Of a stretch of DNA of 64,000 nucleotides, positions 55,463 to 64,000 are shown one piece after another. Position numbers and translations under genes: made by a program. Each line of letters starts with the position of its first letter. The stretch's first letter is position 1. Source of the stretch: Pseudomonas putida (lineage in GTDB: Bacteria; Pseudomonadota; Gammaproteobacteria; Pseudomonadales; Pseudomonadaceae); the NCBI GenBank assembly GCA_041071465.1, contig CP163498.1, positions 5,474,001 through 5,538,000 on the forward strand, read 5' to 3'. Under the pieces are notes generated by a model. The model was not told the DNA's origin, made no database searches, and saw only the letters and a list, made by a program, of their open reading frames with translations.

Positions 55463-56743
55463 ATGTACCGATCTTTTACGCTTAGAGCTTTTGTGTGTTT
55501 CGCTACCCTGGCCCCCGCCACAGCACTTTACGCAGCCGCCGACCCTCAGGTCGAAGCGCTGAAACAGGAACTGATCGAACTCAAACGTCGGTACGAGGCA
55601 CAGCAACAGGCACTGATGGTGCTGGAGCAACGCGTGCGCCAGGTTGAGGAGGCCCCTGCAGCGGCGCCGCCCAAACGCCTGGTCAAGTCCCCCGCCGAGG
55701 GGGTGAAGGGTGCGCAGACTGTCGCTTCTGGCACGCCTGGCACCACTGGTAGCTCGTACGGGCAGGCGCTGACGGCCGATTCCGAACCGGCGCAAAGCGT
55801 TTCCAACCTCTATGACGAAGCCAGCGGGTTCTTTGGCGGCGGCAAGTTCAGCTTCGAAACAGGCGTCACGTATACCCATTACGATACCCGGGCGCTTACG
55901 CTCAATGGCTTCCTGGCGCTGGACTCGATCTTTCTGGGCAGCATCAACCTTGACCGGATCAAGGCCGACAACTGGACCCTGGACATGACTGCGCGCTACA
56001 ACCTGGCGCAGCGTTGGCAGTTCGATATCAACGTGCCCGTGGTGTACCGCGAGTCCACCTACTCGTCTGGCGGCGCCGGTGGCGCCGGGGCCAGTACCTC
56101 CGATGCAACCGTCACTCGCGACCCTGAAATTGGCGATGTCAACGTTGGAGTGGCCTACAAGTTCCTCGACGAGGACGAAACCTGGCCTGACGCCGTCGCC
56201 ACCCTGCGGGTCAAGGCGCCGACCGGCAAGGACCCGTATGGCATCAAGCTGCGCGAGGTAGACGGCAACAGCAACCTGTCGGTGCCGGAAAGCCTGCCCA
56301 CCGGCAACGGCGTATGGTCGATCACACCGGGTATCTCGCTGGTCAAGACCTTCGACCCGGCTGTGCTGTTCGGCAGCCTGTCCTACACCTACAACATGCA
56401 GGACTCGTTCAGCGACATCAGCCCGCAGGTCAACAGCAAGGTGCCGGGTGACGTCAAGCTCGGCGACTCGTGGCAGATCGGCGGCGGTATCGCCTTTGCC
56501 CTGAACGAGAAGATGAGCATGTCGTTCTCGGTGTCCGACCAGTTCGCCCGCAAGAGCAAGATCAAACCCGATGGCGGTGACTGGCAATCGATCTCCAACA
56601 GTGACTACAACGCCGCCAACTTCAACATCGGCCTGACCTTCGCCGCCACCAACAACCTGACCATCGTGCCCAACCTGTCCATTGGTCTGACCGACGATGC
56701 CCCAGACTTCTCCTTCAGCCTGAAATTCCCTTACTACTTCTGA
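55463..56743 (+). CDS. fapF: Outer-membrane amyloid secretion channel FapF
   Basis: A 426-residue outer-membrane protein. The signal peptide ends LYAAA (about residue 26). An N-terminal coiled coil follows ([20 protein letters not shown], then [13 protein letters not shown]). A Pro/Gly/Ser linker leads to a 12-strand beta-barrel and the terminal aromatic FSLKFPYYF. The known FapF is a trimeric pore whose coiled coil gates export of FapB, FapC and FapE. The ATG at 55463 is chosen because it opens the signal peptide. Last gene of the operon. Confidence 0.92.
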   Translation: MYRSFTLRAFVCFATLAPATALYAAADPQVEALKQELIELKRRYEAQQQALMVLEQRVRQVEEAPAAAPPKRLVKSPAEGVKGAQTVASGTPGTTGSSYGQALTADSEPAQSVSNLYDEASGFFGGGKFSFETGVTYTHYDTRALTLNGFLALDSIFLGSINLDRIKADNWTLDMTARYNLAQRWQFDINVPVVYRESTYSSGGAGGAGASTSDATVTRDPEIGDVNVGVAYKFLDEDETWPDAVATLRVKAPTGKDPYGIKLREVDGNSNLSVPESLPTGNGVWSITPGISLVKTFDPAVLFGSLSYTYNMQDSFSDISPQVNSKVPGDVKLGDSWQIGGGIAFALNEKMSMSFSVSDQFARKSKIKPDGGDWQSISNSDYNAANFNIGLTFAATNNLTIVPNLSIGLTDDAPDFSFSLKFPYYF

Positions 56744-56760
56744 GACTTGCCATCGGCCGA

Positions 56761-56776
56761 GCCCGTGCGAACGGGC
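56761..56776 (+). terminator. Hairpin after the fap operon
   Basis: GCCCGT/ACGGGC with a 4-base loop, extended by flanking CCG(A)...CCGG, then CTTTTGG. It lies 17 bases after fapF and is a plausible operon terminator with a short T-run. Confidence 0.6.
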
Positions 56777-56879
56777 CCGGCTTTTGGTTACCAGCCTTGT
56801 AACCGCCCGCCTTCCCTGCCCCGGCCTGTTATCATCAAGCACAGATGCATGACGATTTAATGGCAAAAGGGAAGTTTTT

Positions 56880-59081
56880 GTGAAGAACCTGTCCGACCAC
56901 CCACGCACCCGGCTTGCCGCTTTGGCAGCCTTGGTGTTGGTGATCCCACTGGGTACGCGCGCCATGCTGGGTTGGTCCAACCCGCTCGGTTACCTGTCCG
57001 ACCTCGCCCTCGGCAGCCTGCTGGTGCTGTTGCTGCACCGCCGGCCGTGGTGGCTGGCACTGCCCGTGCTGCTGGCCTGGGCGGCCCTGTGGGTAGCCTC
57101 GGCCGAACTCGTAAGCGCGGTGGGCCGGTTGCCCACCAGCGCCGACCTGACCTACCTGCTCGACCCGCAGTTCATGGAGAACTCCACCGGTGGCGGCCTG
57201 GCCCATGCCTGGCTGCCTTGGGTGCTGGGCAGTGCTCTGCTGGCCTGGCTGGCCTGTGCCTGGCGCAGCCGCGCACAGCGTAGCCAGCCACTGCCGCGCA
57301 AGGCCTGGGCCATCCCCGTACTGCTGTTTGGCGCCCACTGGGGCAGCCAGCAACTGGTGCCTTCCGATGCCGACCAGTGGCGGCAATACAACCTCACCCA
57401 CCAGCTGATGTCTGCCGGGGCTGGCAACCTGCAACGCCAGGTCGAAGGCTGGCTTGGCCGTACGCAACCCTTCACCCCGCTGGCCAGCAGCGGCTTGACC
57501 CAATCCGACCTGCATGGGCAAAGGCTGTTTACCGGCCCGGGAACTGCCCGCAACCTGCTGGTCATCACCATGGAAGGCATCCCCGGCGCTTACCTGCGGC
57601 CCAACCGCCAGGCGCTGAACAGTCGTTTCGACGAAGACCTGATGCCCAAGCTCAGCAAGTGGGCCGAGCGCGGCATGAACACCCCGGACTACGTGCTGCA
57701 CACCCACCAGACCATCCGCGGCCTGTACGCGATGCTGTGCGGCGACTACGACAAACTGGCCAATGGCACGCCCAAGGGCGTGGAGCTGCTGACCCAGAAC
57801 GAGCGCAACCAGGCTTGCCTGCCAGCACAGTTGCGCCAGGCCGGTTTCACTACCCACTACCTGCAAGGCGCGGGCCTGCGCTTCATGGCCAAGGACCGCA
57901 TCATGCCGCACATCGGTTTCGATTCGGTGCATGGCCTGGAGTGGTTCCGCAACAAGAACTACCTGGACTTCCCATGGGGCAAGGATGACCGCGCCTTCTT
58001 CGAGGGTGCCCTGGGCTACGTCGGCCAGTTGCAGAAGCAGGACAAGCCATGGATGCTGACCCTGCTCACCGTGGGCACCCACCAGCCCTACTCGGCGCCG
58101 GCCGAGTACCTCGAGCGCTACGACACGCCGAAACAGGCAGCGGTCGCCTACCTGGACGACGCCGTCGGGGCATTTCTCGACAACCTCGAACGCCAGGGCG
58201 TACTCAAGGACACGCTGGTGGTGCTGACGTCCGACGAGTCCCATGGCATCGATGGCGTGCGCCTGGCTTCGTCCTGGGGCTTCAACCTTACCCTGGCGCC
58301 GGAGCAGGCCCAGCTACCGACCATCAAGCGCGGCACCTACGGCCACATCGACCTGGCCACCTCGTTGCTCGACTACTTCGCACTGCCCATTCCTGTCGCG
58401 CTTGGCGGTCGCTCGCTGTACCGTGACTACGACACCGGCCGCGAGATGATCTCCTACACCAACGGCATGCTGCGCTACCACAACGGCCAGGGCGTGTTCA
58501 CCGAATGTGACTTCCAGCAGCGCTGCCGGCGTTATGCCAGCGAGGGCTTCATCGCCGACCAGGCCCGCTATCTTGGGCCAGGCGACAGCCTGCTGGGCCA
58601 GCAGATCGGCGCCCTGGCCGGGGTGCTCGACCAATCCCTGCTGCAAACCCCGCTCAACCTGCGCTACCAATTCGGCGGCCCTTCGCCGATCAAGTTGCGC
58701 AAGCGCATCCACGATGACTGGGCCGACAACCTGATTGGCGCACAGTACCTGGAAATGCCGGAAGGCTCGCACACCCGTGTGCGGGTCAAGGTACGCTCGC
58801 TGGACCCTAAACGTGCGGCCTATATCCAGCTCAAGGCCAAGCAGTTGGAGCAGGACGTACCCTTGGGCCTGCCACAAGAGGTAAAGGTCACCGCCGACGA
58901 GCCGCTGGAGATGGAGTTCAGCTTCGACAACCCGACCGAGCGCAAGGCGTTTTCCTTCCATTTGCTGGGCTATGGCGGCGGCAAGGTGGAAGTCAGCGAT
59001 TTCAGCGTGATCACCGCCCTGCCTGGCGAGGATGACGGCGCCGATGAGCTTGCCGAGGGGCATATCGCCCACTCGGGCTGA
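56880..59081 (+). CDS. LTA synthase/phosphoglycerol transferase family membrane sulfatase-fold enzyme
   Basis: A 733-residue protein with about four N-terminal membrane helices (to about residue 175), a sulfatase-fold catalytic domain (about 220-520) and a C-terminal region of about 200 residues. Metal and nucleophile sites resemble LtaS/OpgB: Glu in ITMEGIPGAYLR, the nucleophile Thr in HTHQTIRGLYAML, and VLTSDESHG. In Gram-negatives such enzymes add phosphoglycerol or phosphoethanolamine to periplasmic glucans or lipid A sugars; which one applies here is not evident. It starts at a GTG after AAGGGAAG. The C-terminal extension is unusually long for LtaS-like proteins. Confidence 0.85.
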   Translation: MKNLSDHPRTRLAALAALVLVIPLGTRAMLGWSNPLGYLSDLALGSLLVLLLHRRPWWLALPVLLAWAALWVASAELVSAVGRLPTSADLTYLLDPQFMENSTGGGLAHAWLPWVLGSALLAWLACAWRSRAQRSQPLPRKAWAIPVLLFGAHWGSQQLVPSDADQWRQYNLTHQLMSAGAGNLQRQVEGWLGRTQPFTPLASSGLTQSDLHGQRLFTGPGTARNLLVITMEGIPGAYLRPNRQALNSRFDEDLMPKLSKWAERGMNTPDYVLHTHQTIRGLYAMLCGDYDKLANGTPKGVELLTQNERNQACLPAQLRQAGFTTHYLQGAGLRFMAKDRIMPHIGFDSVHGLEWFRNKNYLDFPWGKDDRAFFEGALGYVGQLQKQDKPWMLTLLTVGTHQPYSAPAEYLERYDTPKQAAVAYLDDAVGAFLDNLERQGVLKDTLVVLTSDESHGIDGVRLASSWGFNLTLAPEQAQLPTIKRGTYGHIDLATSLLDYFALPIPVALGGRSLYRDYDTGREMISYTNGMLRYHNGQGVFTECDFQQRCRRYASEGFIADQARYLGPGDSLLGQQIGALAGVLDQSLLQTPLNLRYQFGGPSPIKLRKRIHDDWADNLIGAQYLEMPEGSHTRVRVKVRSLDPKRAAYIQLKAKQLEQDVPLGLPQEVKVTADEPLEMEFSFDNPTERKAFSFHLLGYGGGKVEVSDFSVITALPGEDDGADELAEGHIAHSG

Positions 59082-59175
59082 GCAAGGTACCGCTCATCGC
59101 CCGGCCACCGGTGCCTGTCGATTCGACCTGGGCGTGCTCGACTAAGGTGTGAATCCCCAGCGTGGAGACAGCACC

Positions 59176-59904
59176 ATGAGCACTAGCGACAGCAGGCACC
59201 CGGTGGTTTCTCGCAGCCAGTGGCTGGCAGCTCGCCGGCAACTCTGGCTGCACGAAAAAGCCTTTACCCACCACCGCGACGCACTGGCCGCAGCCCGTCG
59301 CGCCCTACCTTGGGTCAAAGTCGAACACGACTATCGTTTCAACGGGCCGGACGGCGAATTGAGCCTGGCCGACCTGTTCGCGGGTCGCAGCCAATTGCTG
59401 CTTTACCATTTCATGTTCGCCGAGGGCTGGAGCGAGGGCTGCCCCGGTTGCTCGTTCCTGGCTGACCATTTTGACGGTGCCAACTTGCACCTTGCACACC
59501 ACGACGTGTCCCTGGTTGCGGTATCGCGGGCACCGTATGCCGAGTTCCAGGCGTTCCGTCGGCGCATGGGCTGGCAGTTCCCGTGGTACTCGTCACACGG
59601 CAGCGGTTTCAACGAAGACTTTGGCGTAAGTGTCGGCAACGAGGGTGAACGGCAGTACAACTATGAGCCGTATAACGGCAGTGAAAGCGAGCTGCCTGGC
59701 TTGAGTGCGTTCTACCGCGAAGCGGACGGCAGCGTGTACCACACCTACTCAACCTACGCCCGCGGGCTGGACATCCTGGTCAATACCTACAACTTCCTCG
59801 ACATTGCGCCACTGGGACGCAATGAAGGCGGGACCATGGACTGGGTGCGGCACCATGACCGCTATGAAGGGCAGCCAGACAAGGCACACTGCTGTCACAA
59901 CTGA
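59176..59904 (+). CDS. DUF899-family thioredoxin-like protein
   Basis: A 242-residue cytoplasmic protein of the DUF899 family. The opening VVSRSQWLAARRQLWLHEKA and the central YHFMFAEGWSEGCPGCSFLA are characteristic. The CPGC in the latter is a possible redox site in a thioredoxin-like fold. The C-terminus ends in CCHN. The ATG at 59176 (MSTSDSRHP) is used. It is convergent with ureG. Function is not known, though AhpC-type redox activity has been suggested for relatives. Confidence 0.85.
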   Translation: MSTSDSRHPVVSRSQWLAARRQLWLHEKAFTHHRDALAAARRALPWVKVEHDYRFNGPDGELSLADLFAGRSQLLLYHFMFAEGWSEGCPGCSFLADHFDGANLHLAHHDVSLVAVSRAPYAEFQAFRRRMGWQFPWYSSHGSGFNEDFGVSVGNEGERQYNYEPYNGSESELPGLSAFYREADGSVYHTYSTYARGLDILVNTYNFLDIAPLGRNEGGTMDWVRHHDRYEGQPDKAHCCHN

Positions 59905-59922
59905 TACAGGGGCCGCACGATG

Positions 59923-60546
59923 TCAGCCACGCACACCCAGCATCCCGCGCTCGACGATGAAGTCGATCACCGCCTGCAGCCCTTCGCCCTTCTTCAGGTT
60001 GCTGAAGGTCCAGGGCCGCTGCGGCCGCATGCGCTGGGTGTCGCGCTCCATCACTTCCAATGAAGCCCCTACATAAGGCGCCAAGTCGGTCTTGTTGATC
60101 ACCAGGAAGTCCGACTTGGTAATGCCCGGCCCGCCCTTGCGGGGGATCTTTTCGCCCTCGGCCACGTCGATCACGTAGATGGTCAAGTCAGCCAGCTCCG
60201 GGCTGAACGTAGCGCTGAGGTTGTCACCGCCGCTTTCCACGAAGATGACTTCGAGGTTACCGAACTTGCGTGCCAGCGCTTCGACCGCCGCCAGGTTCAT
60301 CGAAGCGTCTTCCCGAATAGCCGTATGTGGGCAGCCGCCGGTTTCCACGCCAACGATGCGCTCAGGCTCCAGGGCGCCGGCCTCGGTGAGGATGCGCTGG
60401 TCTTCCTTGGTGTAGATATCGTTGGTCACCACGGCAATCTGGTAGTGATCACGCATGGCCTTGCACAGCGCTTCCAGCAGCGCGGTCTTGCCAGAGCCGA
60501 CCGGGCCGCCGACACCGACGCGCAGGGGTTGTTTATAGCTTTGCAT
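59923..60546 (-). CDS. ureG: Urease accessory GTPase UreG
   Basis: A 207-residue SIMIBI GTPase that delivers nickel to urease in complex with UreF, UreD and UreE. The P-loop is [13 protein letters not shown] (residues 10-22). Nickel-binding Cys and His are in [13 protein letters not shown]. The base-recognition motif is NKTDLAPYV. Length is standard. Last gene of the urease operon, 11 bases after ureF. Confidence 0.97.
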   Translation of the reverse strand: MQSYKQPLRVGVGGPVGSGKTALLEALCKAMRDHYQIAVVTNDIYTKEDQRILTEAGALEPERIVGVETGGCPHTAIREDASMNLAAVEALARKFGNLEVIFVESGGDNLSATFSPELADLTIYVIDVAEGEKIPRKGGPGITKSDFLVINKTDLAPYVGASLEVMERDTQRMRPQRPWTFSNLKKGEGLQAVIDFIVERGMLGVRG

Positions 60547-60557
60547 GCAGGCAGTCC

Positions 60558-61232
60558 TCAGGAACGGAACAAACGGGTGTATTGGGTTTCGTGACGCGAT
60601 GAAGCAATGGCCAGCAGTGGCAGGCCACCGCCGAGCTGGTCGTCGCCCAGGCCCAGTGCCTGGTCGAGCGCAGCGGGCAATTCGTTGCCGAGGTCGCGCA
60701 GCAAGGTCTGGGCAGCCTGCTGGCCGAACGGCACCAGCTTGACCCCGGCCATGACCGCGCCCTCCAGCCAGGCAAAACCATGGCCCAATGCCAATTGGCG
60801 CAGCGGGATGGCCCAGTGCGCGGCCAGCCAGGCCATGCCGCCCAGCTGGCTTAACTCAAGGCTGGCGCGCCAGGCCGGTGCCTGGCCCAATTGCCAGCCG
60901 TCGAGCAACCGCGCCAATGCCGCACCGCGCTGCTGTTCTTCCAGCCGCAGCTCGGCCGTTTCACGGTTGGCCAGCAAGAACCGGCTCCAATGGCCGAACG
61001 CTGCGGCATCTTCGGCCTGGCATGCGTGGTACAAGCGCGCCAGAACCGGCCAGTCGAGGCAAGCCAGGGTGTCATGAACCTGCTCGCGTTGCCAGGCAAC
61101 GAAGCCGTCCACGCCACGCACCCAGCCGGCCTCGACCGCCCACTCCAGGCCTTGCGAGTAGGTGAAGCCGCCCACCGGCAAGCCGGGGCTGGCCAGCTGC
61201 AGCAGGCGCAGCAACGCCAGGTCGCTGTTCAT
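60558..61232 (-). CDS. ureF: Urease accessory protein UreF
   Basis: A 224-residue all-helical protein that bridges UreD and UreG during nickel insertion. The N-terminal [20 protein letters not shown], followed by EWAVEAGWV, is diagnostic. The start ATG at 61232 ([10 protein letters not shown]) overlaps the preceding stop by one base (TGATG). The upstream in-frame extension would cover ureJ and is not used. Confidence 0.96.
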   Translation of the reverse strand: MNSDLALLRLLQLASPGLPVGGFTYSQGLEWAVEAGWVRGVDGFVAWQREQVHDTLACLDWPVLARLYHACQAEDAAAFGHWSRFLLANRETAELRLEEQQRGAALARLLDGWQLGQAPAWRASLELSQLGGMAWLAAHWAIPLRQLALGHGFAWLEGAVMAGVKLVPFGQQAAQTLLRDLGNELPAALDQALGLGDDQLGGGLPLLAIASSRHETQYTRLFRS

Positions 61233-61777
61233 CAACCGGCCAGTACCAACGCGGCGCCGGCCAGCAGGCCACCGCCAAAAGCCTTTTGCAGGCCGCTGTG
61301 GCGGCGCAGCAGGCAACCAACCGCGAAGCCGGCCGCCAGCAGCAGACCGCTGACGGTGACGAAGCCAGCACTGAACTGCCAGAACGCGCTTGGCGTGGCT
61401 TCTACACCGTGGGCCCAGCCATGGAACAAGGCAAACACCGGCATGGCCATTGCCAGCAGCAACTGGCGGCTCGGCAGCAGCACCGCCCCGGCAGCCACCA
61501 GCAGCGACGCGGCAATCAGGGCTTCCATGCCCAGCACATCGCCGAACAGGTGCCCGCACACAGCGCCTGCGAACATTGCAGCCAGCGTAGCCAGGGGCAA
61601 CGTCAGGCTGCGCCGAGTCAACGCGGCAAGCACCCCAGTGCCCAGCAGCATCAGCAAGTGATCGAGCCCGGTAAGCGGGTGCAACAGGCCGTCCTGCAGC
61701 GGGTTGCTGTCATGACCAGGGTGGGCAAAGGCTGGCAGCGCCAGCATCAGCAGAAACAGGGCGAAAGTCTTTTTCAT
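61232..61777 (-). CDS. ureJ: HupE/UreJ-family membrane protein (probable nickel transporter)
   Basis: A 181-residue protein with a signal-like first helix (ending LPAFA) and about six further membrane helices. The family motif is HPGHDSNPLQDGLLHPLTGLDH at about 18-39, shown in two parts: HPGHDSNPL and GLLHPLTGLDHLLML. Its histidines suit metal passage. HupE/UreJ proteins take up nickel. Its place inside the urease operon fits nickel supply to UreE/UreG. Translationally coupled to ureF. Confidence 0.93.
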   Translation of the reverse strand: MKKTFALFLLMLALPAFAHPGHDSNPLQDGLLHPLTGLDHLLMLLGTGVLAALTRRSLTLPLATLAAMFAGAVCGHLFGDVLGMEALIAASLLVAAGAVLLPSRQLLLAMAMPVFALFHGWAHGVEATPSAFWQFSAGFVTVSGLLLAAGFAVGCLLRRHSGLQKAFGGGLLAGAALVLAG

Positions 61778-61795
61778 CGGTTGCTCCAGGGCAGT

Positions 61796-62292
61796 TCAGG
61801 AATGGGCAGGCAGGCGTACGAACGGGTGATCGTGGCCATGAGCATGGCTGTGGCCATGGGGTGCACTTTGGTAAGCGCCCGCTTCCGGCTCGAACGGGGC
61901 CTGTTCGGCCTCGACCGTCAGGCCCAGGCCACGCAGCATGTCGTCCAGCACATGGTCGTGCTGAAAGCGCAGCAGGCCGGGTTCGATCTGCAGCGGCACA
62001 TGACGGTTACCCAGGTGGTAGGCGGCGCGGGCCAGCAAGTGCGGGTCGGCGCAGCGCACCGTGGACACTGCCTCGGGCGCCGCCAACACGCGGATCAGGT
62101 GGGTGCCATCGGCATCGGCCAGCAGTTCACCGCCGCGCAACAGGTGGCCGCGTTCGAGCATCAAGCCGGCCTCGCGGCCATCGTCCAGGGTTAACCGCAA
62201 ACGACTCTTGATGCGACTGTCCACATCGAGGGTGACGGTGCCACTCACAGCAAGCGTGCCGGGTCGCTGATACGGCGGGTCAAGACAATCAT
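61796..62292 (-). pseudogene. ureE: Urease nickel chaperone UreE, frameshifted near the N-terminus
   Basis: UreE carries nickel to the urease apoenzyme. From the ATG at 62292 the reading MIVLTRRISDP meets a frameshift at the CC at 62259-62260 (GG in coding sense). One extra G gives DPGTLAVSGTVTLDVD and a full protein of 165 residues. The remaining frame, startable from a GTG at 62248, holds the rest: the peptide-binding domain, the metal-binding FQHDHVLDDML and the His-rich tail HGHSHAHGHDH. The C-terminal nickel sites are intact, so a downstream start might still give partial function. It lies 10 bases after ureC. Confidence 0.85.
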
Positions 62293-62302
62293 CGGTGCTC
62301 CT

Positions 62303-64000
<1,698 letters not shown>

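Noticed and set aside
55433..56980. A 515-codon minus-strand open frame opposite fapF
   Set aside because: Shadow of fapF, whose signal peptide, coiled coil and barrel end are intact.

Overview
The window looks like a chromosomal segment of a Pseudomonas putida-group bacterium. The evidence is high GC, tightly packed genes with ATGA-type overlaps, REP-like palindromes, and a gene order (hemB, RIO kinase, GABA-type permease, lhgO, csiD; cysS-glnS-ppiB-lpxH; uppP-mcpP-pnuC; ure genes) that I recall, without checking, as matching the PP_2913 to PP_284x region of strain KT2440 in reverse. I see no prophage, integron, insertion sequence, CRISPR array, rRNA or tRNA.

Layout. 1-6.7 kb: a zinc-type hemB (cut by the left edge), a RIO-like kinase, then the glutarate/L-2-hydroxyglutarate block (permease, lhgO, csiD) with a divergent GntR regulator. 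6.7-15.8 kb: an OmpR/EnvZ-type two-component pair, cysS, glnS, ppiB-lpxH, and a PvdQ-type acylase. 16-19.2 kb: small uncharacterised genes, including a Mor-like regulator followed by two paralogous DUF2589 proteins. 19.2-26.3 kb: tamB-tamA, an acetyltransferase, xthA. 26.3-29.3 kb: an ECF sigma/anti-sigma pair divergent from a periplasmic catalase-like protein and a cytochrome b561, with two mirror-image promoters of identical architecture between them. 29.3-40.5 kb: transporters, regulators, a class C beta-lactamase and small hypotheticals. 40.5-46.5 kb: a flavin/[4Fe-4S] oxidoreductase with its regulator, an NDH-2-like enzyme, azoR and a LysR regulator. 46.5-51.1 kb: uppP, a chemoreceptor, pnuC and an NadR-like kinase. 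51.3-56.8 kb: a complete functional amyloid operon fapABCDEF. 56.9-64 kb: an LTA-synthase-like enzyme, a DUF899 protein, and the accessory end of the urease operon (ureG, F, J, E and most of ureC, cut by the right edge).

The most striking pattern is in the sequence itself. Six genes (permease, lpxH, a DUF4157-like gene, an ABC binding protein, mcpP, ureE) are each broken by one frameshift. Each is repaired by adding a single G to a G run on the coding strand. The uniformity, and the fact that lpxH is normally essential, suggest systematic homopolymer errors more than six true pseudogenes. A mutational explanation is not excluded.

The best candidates for new biology are the ECF-controlled catalase/b561 module, the Mor/DUF2589 cassette, the octapeptide-repeat linker of FapC with a terminator just after fapC, and two possible RNA loci (36.4-36.7 kb and 39.13-39.33 kb).
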